From Neobacillus vireti (GTDB lineage: Bacteria; Bacillota; Bacilli; Bacillales; Cytobacillaceae): a stretch of 64,000 bases of DNA. The translations under genes and the position numbers were made by a program. Numbering within the stretch: position 1 is the stretch's first letter; the number at the start of each line of letters is the position of its first letter. Positions 44,882 through 52,119 of this stretch are shown here, one piece after another. The stretch lies in NCBI RefSeq assembly GCF_001026695.1, contig NZ_LDNB01000017.1:447953-511952 (forward strand), written 5' to 3'. The notes under the pieces were generated by a model. The model was given only the letters and a program-made list of their open reading frames with translations, searched no databases and was not told where the DNA came from.

Positions 44882-45328
44882 TTATTTAGTTAAACTTATT
44901 TCATATTGATAAAATTGTGAATCTCGTATGTATCCATTTTTTTCATATAGCCTTTGAGCAGAATAATTATCTGGTGCTGTACTTAGACTAATACCTTTAG
45001 CACCTGTTTCAATAGCGTAATCTTTTGCCTTTTGTAAAAGCATTTCTCCTATTCCTTGTTTTCTGACTTGTGCATCTACATACAAGTCGTTCAAAATCCA
45101 TGCTCGTTTCATCGATATTGACGAAAATGTAGGATAAAGTTGAGTAAAACCTAGATACTCTTGGTTGATTTTAACAACGAAGATTACAGAATCCTTGTTT
45201 TCTAAACGCTCCTTTATATAAGCCTTAGCACCCGCTAAATCCGATGTTTGTTGGTAAAACACACGGTACAAATTAAATAAATTTGATACTCCTTCTAAAT
45301 CTTCAATCATCGCTTGATATACTTCCAT
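44882..45328 (-). CDS. GNAT family N-acetyltransferase
   Basis: A 148-residue acetyltransferase: 'GFTQLYPTFSSISMKRAWIL', NDLYVDAQVRKQGIGEMLL (acetyl-CoA loop R-K-Q-G-I-G) and 'SAQRLYEKNGYIRDSQFYQY'. Substrate unknown. A GGAGGGAATT site precedes the ATG. Single gene at the edge of the accessory stretch. Confidence 0.9.
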   Translation of the reverse strand: MEVYQAMIEDLEGVSNLFNLYRVFYQQTSDLAGAKAYIKERLENKDSVIFVVKINQEYLGFTQLYPTFSSISMKRAWILNDLYVDAQVRKQGIGEMLLQKAKDYAIETGAKGISLSTAPDNYSAQRLYEKNGYIRDSQFYQYEISLTK

Positions 45329-45599
45329 TTGAATTCCCTCCCTATTAGATCAAATTATACACTTTATCGAGGAAAATTAGATCGTTTCGTGATGGCGTGG
45401 TTCATTTTAACATCTTACATACTTGCGTTTAAAACCAAGCCTTCCTTTTTCGACTTCTTTTTGAATACTTTCGTTCGCATTTAGGAAACTACTTTTTTTC
45501 ATGTCCCGTTTCACTTCTACTGTTCCTATTGCCTTCGGGACTGTAATAGTGGACAAACTTTCGCACAATTTATTTTACCTATAAATTATTTTTTTTGTA
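45329..45599. other. Non-coding left flank of the 515-bp element
   Basis: No gene supported. A 31-codon minus frame (45418-45500 region) reads as a plausible but start-less peptide and may be the tail of a lost gene. The last eight bases (TTTTTGTA, 45592-45599) are the left target duplication. Confidence 0.4.
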
Positions 45600-46114
45600 G
45601 GCTGTTTTCGAATAGATTGTTGCTTATGAAAATGATGTTTGAGAATCGAGTTGAACAAATGCTTATTTCCGCTTGTCAAAATCCAACTTAAACAACTGTG
45701 AAATTGTTAAGAACGGCATAAAAAAACGACCCTAGGAGAGTCGTTAACCTAAAATCACTTATGCTTCTCCGATTCCCATTGACAATAACAAAAAGAAGAA
45801 AAAAACCAAAGTGGCACTATTTAGGACTGCACCAATAATAATATTTGACCATTTTTTCGATAAAATGGCAAAGATAATTCCTGTTATTGATAGGATACTG
45901 AACACAAACAGGAAAATACCTGGATGTTTATTGTTTTCATTAACAAAAAATGATATTGCAATGCAGATACCAACCATTATTATTGAAAGCCGCCCATACT
46001 TATTCATTTTATTCCCTCCATTTGTATATTTTATAAACGAATTATAACCTGATTTTGAAATAATTGGTAGACAAATTTATTGTTCTGAAAGCAACAAAGT
46101 TTGCGAAAACAGCC
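45600..46114. mobile_element. 515-bp non-autonomous element with 8-bp target duplication
   Basis: The ends are inverted repeats: GGCTGTTTTCG at 45600-45610 matches CGAAAACAGCC at 46104-46114 perfectly, and over 27 bp the ends agree at 22 positions. TTTTTGTA flanks both sides (45592-45599 and 46115-46122), a perfect 8-bp target duplication. There is no transposase. The only gene inside is the small membrane protein at 45759-46007 with its terminator, so it is cargo. Confidence 0.85.
45759..46007 (-). CDS. Small membrane protein carried by the mini-element
   Basis: An 82-residue protein with three hydrophobic segments (about 8-22, 30-50, 57-78) and short basic turns; it begins MNKYGRLSIIMVGICIAISF. 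TGGAGGG precedes the ATG, and an AACGAC...GTCGTT hairpin (45725-45745) follows the stop. Family not recognised. It lies wholly within a mobile element with inverted ends and has its own start and stop signals, so it is probably expressed cargo. Confidence 0.75.
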   Translation of the reverse strand: MNKYGRLSIIMVGICIAISFFVNENNKHPGIFLFVFSILSITGIIFAILSKKWSNIIIGAVLNSATLVFFFFLLLSMGIGEA

Positions 46115-46190
46115 TTTTTGTAAAACCAAATTTGCACCTTAGTGTATAAAGAAAAAGAGCTGCCAATGACAACCCTTCTTAATACAGATA

Positions 46191-46268
46191 GGTAAGGGTT
46201 TGAAATTATCTCTCCCTTTTCCCCCCGTCCACACCAGTACGAGCGGCTTTCACCGCATACGGCGTTCC
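46191..46268 (-). mobile_element. 3' remnant of a group II (IIC-like) intron
   Basis: Read leftward, 46265-46231 is a domain V: ACGCC, GTATGCGG, a GAAA tetraloop, CCGC, and GGTGT, with the CGC triad of class IIC introns. One base is inserted near the 3' strand of the stem compared with the usual form. A GGGGGGAAAAGGG stretch and CCCTTACCTATCT follow as domain VI and intron end. No reverse transcriptase or upstream domains remain. Confidence 0.75.
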
Positions 46269-46398
46269 AACTAATCCAATTCTATTTAATCATCAACACT
46301 TCAAAAACCAAAATAAAGAAATCCTCGGCAGCTACCGCACCAGGAGTAATAATTTATTCCTCTATTTGTAAAACTAACTAAAAAAGGAGGTTTTTGAA

Positions 46399-46806
46399 TT
46401 GAAGAGGATAATTTCACTTGCTTTCTTAGGAATACTAACCACTGTTTTCACTTTAAATTTTCAATTCGTAAATGCAGCACAAAATCAGGAGTATTGGAGC
46501 AAGTACCCAGATAACTCTGCTGCGAGTTTCAAAGAACCTGATTCGTTTTATAAGTCGCTTGATAAGAAGCAATATGCTGAATTTGAAAATGCGAAGCTGA
46601 ATATTCGAGAAAAAACCTTTTTTAAGGACATTAATAGCGTTCTTTCTCGTGCTGATCAATATGGGAAATCCAGGGTCGGCGGAGTTGGTGTTCATCCGAA
46701 AAGGCAAGTATATGTATTTGTCACCGTTTCTCCAGAAGGGAAATTGTGGACCGCTGTTTTTGACGCTGAAACAGGAAGAAAAACAAACGAAGGTCGTCAA
46801 CTTTAA
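46399..46806 (+). CDS. Small exported protein of unknown function
   Basis: A 135-residue protein with a clear signal peptide (about 1-26, cut after VNA-A) and a polar mature part with 'GVGVHPKRQVYVFVTVSPEG' and 'TAVFDAETGRKTNEG'. TTG start, with AAAAAGGAGG ten bases before. No family recognised. The adjacent 46912-47232 gene on the other strand also encodes a small anchored protein. Confidence 0.7.
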   Translation: MKRIISLAFLGILTTVFTLNFQFVNAAQNQEYWSKYPDNSAASFKEPDSFYKSLDKKQYAEFENAKLNIREKTFFKDINSVLSRADQYGKSRVGGVGVHPKRQVYVFVTVSPEGKLWTAVFDAETGRKTNEGRQL

Positions 46807-46911
46807 TGAATTAGAAAAGCTGCCAAAAAGACAGCTTGAATCTTTAACACTTGCCTCCGTTATAGCTTAAGTATATTTCTTCAAAATCTTTCACTCCAAC
46901 AATGACTGAAG

Positions 46912-47232
46912 TCACGAGTGTGCGGGGTCCACCTTATGAATCTCAACTAAATCAACTTTCCAGTTAATTGATAAATATTCGTATGAAGCAGTATACGTTT
47001 TGTCTTCTTCTAATAGATTCCATGTACTTTTGCAATCAACGTTTATTTTAAACTTCTTTTTATCAAAACTATTGGGGTCAATGACAACAATCCAATAATT
47101 GCTGTTACTTTTACCCTTTTCGAGCACTTTTATATGTGAAGTAGTATTATTTTTAAAGAAAATGTTAACTGCTGCAACTGTAATTACGGTTATAGTTGTA
47201 AGCATTAATAGAACTTTTACTGCTTTTTTCAA
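46912..47232 (-). CDS. Small membrane-anchored protein of unknown function
   Basis: A 106-residue protein with one N-terminal helix (about 4-26) and a polar extracytoplasmic domain with 'YWIVVIDPNSFDKKKFKINV'. Start is a TTG five bases after AGAGGCG. A single Cys sits mid-domain, not in a lipobox. No family recognised. Confidence 0.65.
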   Translation of the reverse strand: MKKAVKVLLMLTTITVITVAAVNIFFKNNTTSHIKVLEKGKSNSNYWIVVIDPNSFDKKKFKINVDCKSTWNLLEEDKTYTASYEYLSINWKVDLVEIHKVDPAHS

Positions 47233-47585
47233 AGAAACGCCTCTTTTCTATAAATTTTTACCTAAATTCCTTGGAGATATGAAACTTCCTTCGAGGAATT
47301 CCAAGCAATAATAGATAAACTAACCGCATTAATAACAAAACTTGCAACCTTTATATATCCAAGTAGGTCGTTTTTATATATGATACCCACATATTTTTCC
47401 TCATTCTAACTAATTCACTAAGACCAATAATAAATCCTTCTTTTACTAAACTACTTCTTCTTTAAGTAGATTTTTCCCAATCTCATTTTGACAATTTGCT
47501 AAAAATGATCGGTTCCTCTGCTACTATTCGACAAAAAAATGGTTAATTCCTTTTTATTGATAGGTAATTAGTAACAAAAACCCCT
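47233..47585. other. Non-coding stretch
   Basis: AT-rich, with no frame that has a start signal and no clear hairpin. It lies between a small gene and decayed genes and may be degraded sequence. Confidence 0.4.
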
Positions 47586-47824
47586 TCAACAGTAGCAACT
47601 CCAGCCCGCTGACATTCTCAACTCATCACCGCTTGAAATCCATTTATCAGCAGCGTCTTGTGCAATACCTGACTCTGATAAAGTTACTGCCAGGACATAA
47701 TCGAACAGCATAAAAAAACCACCTCATCCATCCAACAATCAAAATCCGACTCAGTCATAGCTTTTGGGTCTGCAATAATGCCTGCAAAGTACATTCGGTC
47801 AAGGAATTGATGGCCAAGATCCTT
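47586..47824 (-). pseudogene. Decayed DNA alkylation repair (AlkD-like) fragment
   Basis: Two frames on the minus strand give one AlkD-type protein piece: KDLGHQFLDRMYFAGIIADP and 'KAMTESDFDCWMDEVV' from 47824, then, after a frameshift in a T7 run near 47712, FDYVLAVTLSESGIAQDAAD and 'KWISSGDELRMSAGWSCYC' to a stop at 47586. Both ends of the family are missing. The segments match the AlkD/DNA_alkylation pattern as I know it. Confidence 0.6.
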
Positions 47825-48005
47825 GCATTTTTCTTAATTGAATAATTTGCCCCGTATGATAAGCATCATGAAGCATGATGTCGAATAATTTCCTCTCAAG
47901 TGAATGTTGGTCAAGCATTTCATCAGAAATTGTATTTAATACTTGTCTTAAATTGCGTTAAGCTTTTTCGGCACGTTCATGAGGTTCTACATTTTTATAA
48001 AACAT
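47799..48005 (-). pseudogene. Decayed DinB-family gene fragment
   Basis: From an ATG at 48005: MFYKNVEPHERAEKA, an in-frame TAA, then RNLRQVLNTISDEML and LHDAYHTGQIIQLRKMQ, the C-terminal helix with the conserved HxxxH-like metal motif of DinB (DfsA) proteins. The N-terminal two thirds are absent. After KMQ the sequence continues, in another frame, as the AlkD-like piece, which marks a deletion junction. Confidence 0.65.
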
Positions 48006-48147
48006 CCTGCTTTTAACCTATTAATCTTGTACAACATTTTACGGGGAAAGATACAGGTAGTATGATACACTCTAAAGGTATCGCATTTTTCAAATAGTAA
48101 TATACAAATGAATACTATATGAAACCAAAAACCAAGGAGTGATGGAT

Positions 48148-48450
48148 GTGATAAATCGTGTGAAAGAGAAATTGGAAACTGCTCTTGAAGATTGGGAAAT
48201 GATGAATGATGCTGCAGAAAGTGAAAGTGAAGAATGCGCTGAACGCTTTGAAATGAATTTTTACAAGTTTATTGACGAATTGAAGCTCTGGTATCAGCAT
48301 TTAAATCAACCGCCATCAACAATCGAAGAAGCAGAAAATCTTAGCGAAATTAGAGAAATGATTGACCGCTTACCAGCACCGCTTGAACTCAACTTTTTAA
48401 CAGAATTGGAGTTAATCATTGAAGGAGAAGATCGAGTACGCTTTGATTAA
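48148..48450 (+). CDS. Acidic helical protein of unknown function
   Basis: A 100-residue acidic, all-helical protein (MINRVKEKLETALEDWE at the start, 'DELKLWYQHLNQPPSTIEEA'). AAGGAG is followed at eight bases by the GTG at 48148; ATG at 48142 is an alternative but is only two bases from the site. No family recognised. It is the only intact gene between two decayed stretches. Confidence 0.6.
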   Translation: MINRVKEKLETALEDWEMMNDAAESESEECAERFEMNFYKFIDELKLWYQHLNQPPSTIEEAENLSEIREMIDRLPAPLELNFLTELELIIEGEDRVRFD

Positions 48451-48476
48451 TTTTCCATTTTTCAAATAATGCTACA

Positions 48477-48530
48477 GGGACAGTTCTCTTGGTTTTTAGT
48501 AATGTTAGTAGCGGCCAAAAGAACCGTCCC
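48477..48530. repeat. Interspersed GGGAC-type inverted repeat
   Basis: GGGACAGTTCTCTTGG (48477-48492) and CCAAAAGAACCGTCCC (48515-48530): 16-bp arms with two mismatches, 22-nt loop. It is 12 bp from the stop of the leftward gene at 48542 and may act as its terminator; the GGGACAGTTCT sequence is of a type I recall as dispersed in Bacillus genomes. Confidence 0.65.
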
Positions 48531-48541
48531 CATGGATCCCC

Positions 48542-48769
48542 TTACATTCCCGTTCTATACTTTTTTTCACTTGAGGATGTATTTTTTGAATCGCGCTTTG
48601 CTTTTTCTTCAAGTTGTTCTTCTTTTAAATCCTCTACTGGTATTGGGTCAACTGTTTGCTCACTCTTAAATTTATCAAATAAGCTCTCATTCTCAGTTGG
48701 ATATTGTTCAGGGTTGTCCATCTTCCCTTGGGAATGATGAAAATCCGGGTTTTTTTTATTCTTTTCCAT
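48542..48769 (-). CDS. Small charged protein of unknown function
   Basis: A 75-residue, very hydrophilic protein (MEKNKKNPDFHHSQGK at the start; Glu/Lys/Ser-rich tail) without hydrophobic core, so probably disordered. ACCGAGGTGAGAGG gives a good binding site for the ATG. Possibly a spore-related small protein, from composition only. Confidence 0.6.
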   Translation of the reverse strand: MEKNKKNPDFHHSQGKMDNPEQYPTENESLFDKFKSEQTVDPIPVEDLKEEQLEEKAKRDSKNTSSSEKKYRTGM

Positions 48770-48855
48770 ATCCTCTCACCTCGGTATTTTCAATACCCTG
48801 TTCTGCAAATTAAAAACTTATTCTTTAAATGGTCGGAGCATCCATTGATAGTTCA

Positions 48856-49080
48856 TCATAACAGAATCTTATATTTGTTAAGAAGTCTATCACTTGCAAG
48901 GTTAAGATTATTTACACATTCTTTTTTTATTTCTACATCGCAAATGAAATCATTCATTAATTCATCTTTGATTTCGGAGTGAATTTCCATAACTTGATTA
49001 GATGACAGAGTTATTAAACTTTTCCTTTTTGCAAAACTCATTATTTCTCTTTCAAAATATTCAATTGAACCAAATACCAC
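48856..49080 (-). CDS. Unknown 74-residue protein behind a c-di-GMP riboswitch
   Basis: Soluble, helical; starts MVFGSIEYFEREIMSF and ends 'LNLASDRLLNKYKILL'. GTAAGGA is 6 bases before the GTG at 49080; the TTG at 49086 touches that site and is rejected. It is the first gene after the c-di-GMP-I aptamer, 127 bp from aptamer end to start codon. I recognise no family: it is not a diguanylate enzyme, adhesin or motility protein. It could be a remnant of a longer target gene. Confidence 0.55.
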   Translation of the reverse strand: MVFGSIEYFEREIMSFAKRKSLITLSSNQVMEIHSEIKDELMNDFICDVEIKKECVNNLNLASDRLLNKYKILL

Positions 49081-49206
49081 TTTCAATCCTTACACCCACT
49101 CTTCTCTTAGTTTTTATTTTATTAAATAAAAAAGCCTCCAAAAAGAGGTGGACTAACAAACCAATCATTAAGACGTTAAATTCAAACATTGGTATCCGTT
49201 CTTTTT

Positions 49207-49278
49207 GGCAACCCGACTATCATAGTCATAAGACCTTAGACTCGTGGCTTTGCGTCCTTTTCTTTCAAAAAGTTTGCC
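49207..49278 (-). ncRNA. c-di-GMP-I (GEMM) riboswitch aptamer
   Basis: Read leftward: GGCAAAC opens P1, then a 6-bp stem closed by a GAAA tetraloop (CTTTTT-GAAA-GAAAAG), then GGACGCAAAGCC, ACGAGTCTAAGG, a second hairpin, and TCGGGTTGCC that closes P1 by pairing TTGCC with GGCAA. These are the hallmark strings of the class. A TATAAA lies about 12 bases upstream. Downstream, a short CCTC/GAGG hairpin followed by CTTTTTT (about 49124-49145) may be the expression platform. Confidence 0.88.
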
Positions 49279-49578
49279 TTTTTCATTTTTTATATCTTAA
49301 TAGTAAAATCTAACCAGGAAAATTTCAATGTTTTTCGCCAAATTCCCACAAATAAATCAGGACCTAAGTCACACGAAATTTAAGTGAATACTCTCATAAA
49401 AGTACCTGCATTTAAGTTCAGAAAGCAATTAAAAGGTGTTGTGACTGGTAAATAAGGTACTCTTACTACATACAAAAAAGTAATATCCTTATTGTAGAAA
49501 CCTGCCCGTTTCTTTAATAAAGTTCAACAAAAGAAGCGTTAATCCTTCTTAACGTAAAAAATGGTATATATTAAAAAT
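49279..49578. other. Non-coding, upstream of the riboswitch
   Basis: Holds the presumed riboswitch promoter near 49291; nothing else recognised. Confidence 0.4.
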
Positions 49579-49609
49579 GCCCAAACCCATATATACCAAG
49601 GGTTTGGAC
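49579..49609 (-). terminator. Terminator after the 105-residue protein gene
   Basis: CCAAACCC / GGGTTTGG stem with an 11-nt loop, followed leftward by GCATTTTTAA. Confidence 0.75.
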
Positions 49610-49635
49610 ATCTATATCTCTATTCTTAATAAATC

Positions 49636-49953
49636 TTAATTTTCGTATTTGCCTTTGTCTGAATACATCCTGAATTGCTGAACAACTTTATAGTCCGTTA
49701 ATTGTTTTTCTCCATGCCCAAATGAGAGTCCTCCACTACCAATATCAACTGCTGCCTTAATTGCTTGTAGAGTTGAATCATTCCCGGCAATAATCGTTAA
49801 CAAAAGCTTTGAACCCTGCCATTCATGCTCCGGTGGTTCAACCGCCATGGTGTAGCAAAAAGCGGATTGCAAAGCTTGGTCCATATAGAGTTCCACCATC
49901 TTTGGGTTTTCATTTGTCTCCTCAACTTGTTTCCAATCAATATAACTCTTCAT
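49636..49953 (-). CDS. Protein of unknown function, 105 residues
   Basis: A soluble protein (MKSYIDWKQVEETNENPK at the start) with 'HEWQGSKLLLTIIAGNDSTL' and a Gly-rich 'DIGSGGLSFGHGEK' stretch. GAGAAGGGAG precedes the ATG. Single gene with own terminator. No family recognised. Confidence 0.7.
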   Translation of the reverse strand: MKSYIDWKQVEETNENPKMVELYMDQALQSAFCYTMAVEPPEHEWQGSKLLLTIIAGNDSTLQAIKAAVDIGSGGLSFGHGEKQLTDYKVVQQFRMYSDKGKYEN

Positions 49954-50068
49954 TTACGGCTCCCTTCTCAACACAAAAAAGGATGCCGTTTGGCGATGAT
50001 GAGTCATAAATGGTAAACTCAGCAGCTTTATTATTCGAGAATTGTGATGAGTAAATTAACTTATCTAT

Positions 50069-52001
50069 TCATTTAAGAGCGTTAAGTGCTACCTTGGCAG
50101 CTTCTGCGATAAGCGCATTGTCATAGGTAGCATTCTGTGTATCGCGGCTGGATAGAACTGCGATGACTTTTACCCGCGGCATTGTACGGTTCGTCTTTAA
50201 AATATCCTCTCGCTGTTCCTTTGGAGCCATGGGTGACCAGCCAAAAACCTTGTTGAACCCGCTTAAGCATCTCCGCACTCATATCCACCTGATTCAGCAC
50301 CACTGGTTCGATTTCATCGATTACATTGCCTAGTTCATTACCATCCTCATTGGGTTCACGAATCTCCTTCACCAATTGGGGCTTCATCCGGTATCCTCCA
50401 TTGGCAATCGTGGTAATATACTGGGCAATTTGCATCGGTGTATAGGTATCTAGTTGTCCGATGGCTATTTGAAAGTAGGTGCTTGTATTGGTTCCTTTAA
50501 TTCCCGCCGTTTCATTATCAAACCCAATACCAGTCGGGATGCCCAAACCAAATTGGTTGAAATAATAGCGGATGGTTTCAATTTTTTTCGGATCGATATT
50601 CAATGTGCCATTGGGAACATACTTGCCCCCCATAATTTCAATCGCGGTTTTCCACATATAAACGTTTGATGAACGCTCTAATGCCTCTAAATCGGTAATT
50701 CTGTTCATGACTTGGTAAGAAGAGAAGGTTCCCGACCCCTTAAATCGCATGACTTCATCCAGCTCGGTTTCCCCGAAATCCCGGACACCGGTTTGGTATC
50801 CGGTTAATACGGTGGCCCCTTTTACAACTGACCCCTGTTCAAACGCATAAGTGAAGGTTCCCGGTGTAAAATCGGTGAACTCCCCCGACTTCCTGTCATA
50901 TACTTTTCCTGACATCGCAAGAATGCTGCCTGTTTTCGGCTCCATTGCCACAACAAAGGCAGTGTCAAGGGTATCCGTATGCGGCTTTTGGATTGCACTT
51001 ACCAACTCTTCCTGCATAATTTTTTCCACTTGAGCTTGAAACTCCATATCAATGGTCAGAACAATATCCTTGCCGCTCTTCCCTTCCGATACTGTCTCAG
51101 TACTCACCACATTTCCATTTTGATCTGTCACTGTTTTCACTTTTTCCTTTCGCCCCTGCAACACACTATCATAAAGCTCTTCAATATAACTTTTTCCGAC
51201 ACGGTCATTCAGTTTGTATCCTTTAGCAGTATAGTAATCTACCTTTTCTGCCGGTAGGCCTTCATCTGCACTCGTAACTTCTCCAAGCATATTCCAAAAC
51301 GTTTCCCCATAGTTTCGGCCCCTCTTCCAATCAGTCGTGACATCCACTCCCGGCAGGTTATCCAGATTTTCATTGACCTTTGCAAATTCTTCCTCTGTTA
51401 CATTTTCATTTTTGACCATCGTCGGGGTTAAAGCGATGGCGGACGAAAGTTTCCGGTAGATGGCCGCCAGATTTTTGTCCATTTTCTTGAGCTCATATTC
51501 TGTAATCCGTTTCAATTTTAATTTATATAAATCCTTGTTATTCAGCTTTTCCTGTTTGTATAATTTCTCCTCCTTCTTTGTGATTAAATCAGTGCCATTG
51601 TTATGTTCTAGCAGCCAGATATCTTTCAAATCCCGATCGGTTACTTTATTGATCTCTTTATCAGTCATGACCAGGAAGGTATTTAACTTTTTAGCCAGTT
51701 CAAGTAATTCGCCCGGCTGCGGATTTTTCGGCGGTGTATAGATAATCGCCTTTTCCGGAATATTGTAGACTACTGACTTATGATTCGTATCATATATTTT
51801 TCCACGCGGAACGGAATAACTGACGGGCGTCACATCTGTCTTCTCTGCCTGAGCCGCATAGGCTTCCCCTTTAATAATTTGGATTACGCCGAGGCGGAGA
51901 ATCAGGATAGAAAAAAGAAGAAAGACCATGAAAAAGAGACCATTCAATCTCCATCGGATTGGGTTTTTTACAATATTTTCTTTCTGCTTTTTCTGCTTCA
52001 A
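50069..52001 (-). pseudogene. Class B penicillin-binding protein, KTG box lost
   Basis: A PBP2-type transpeptidase (PbpA/PbpH-like): membrane anchor (21-43), dimerisation domain with 'SYSVPRGKIYD', and a transpeptidase domain with SVVK (391-394) and SSN (444-446). At residue 611 (AAGK) the frame breaks: instead of KTGTAE the reading ends 15 residues later. The normal C-terminus (KVIAVLSS...ALIAEAAKVALNALK in parts) follows in another frame to 50069, with about 30-40 codons missing. So a deletion removed the KTG motif and shifted frame; the enzyme should be inactive. A BlaI-type operator lies before it. Confidence 0.85.
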
Positions 52002-52048
52002 AACACATCAGCCCTTTCATACTGGAGGTTTGTGTACAAGGTCGCCAA

Positions 52049-52068
52049 AATACTACATTTGTAGTATT
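52049..52068. promoter_or_regulatory. BlaI/MecI-type operator before the PBP gene
   Basis: AATACTACA-TT-TGTAGTATT, perfect 9-bp arms; it contains the TACA/TGTA core of bla/mec operators. 48 bp upstream of the PBP start. Confidence 0.88.
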
Positions 52069-52071
52069 TAG

Positions 52072-52112
52072 CCCCAGAAAGTCCCAAAAAGGAAGGGGAA
52101 TCCTTTCTGGGG
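52072..52112 (-). terminator. Hairpin between blaR1 and the PBP gene
   Basis: CCCCAGAAAG / CTTTCTGGGG, perfect 10-bp stem, just after the blaR1 stop; no T-run follows. Confidence 0.6.
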
Positions 52113-52119
52113 TTAGTGA

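Noticed and set aside
49002..49313. 103-codon plus-strand frame antisense to the riboswitch
   Set aside because: No start signal; the sequence is explained by the aptamer and its gene on the other strand.
50069..50278. 69-codon minus-strand frame as a separate small gene
   Set aside because: Its C-terminal half is the displaced end of the broken PBP, not an independent gene.
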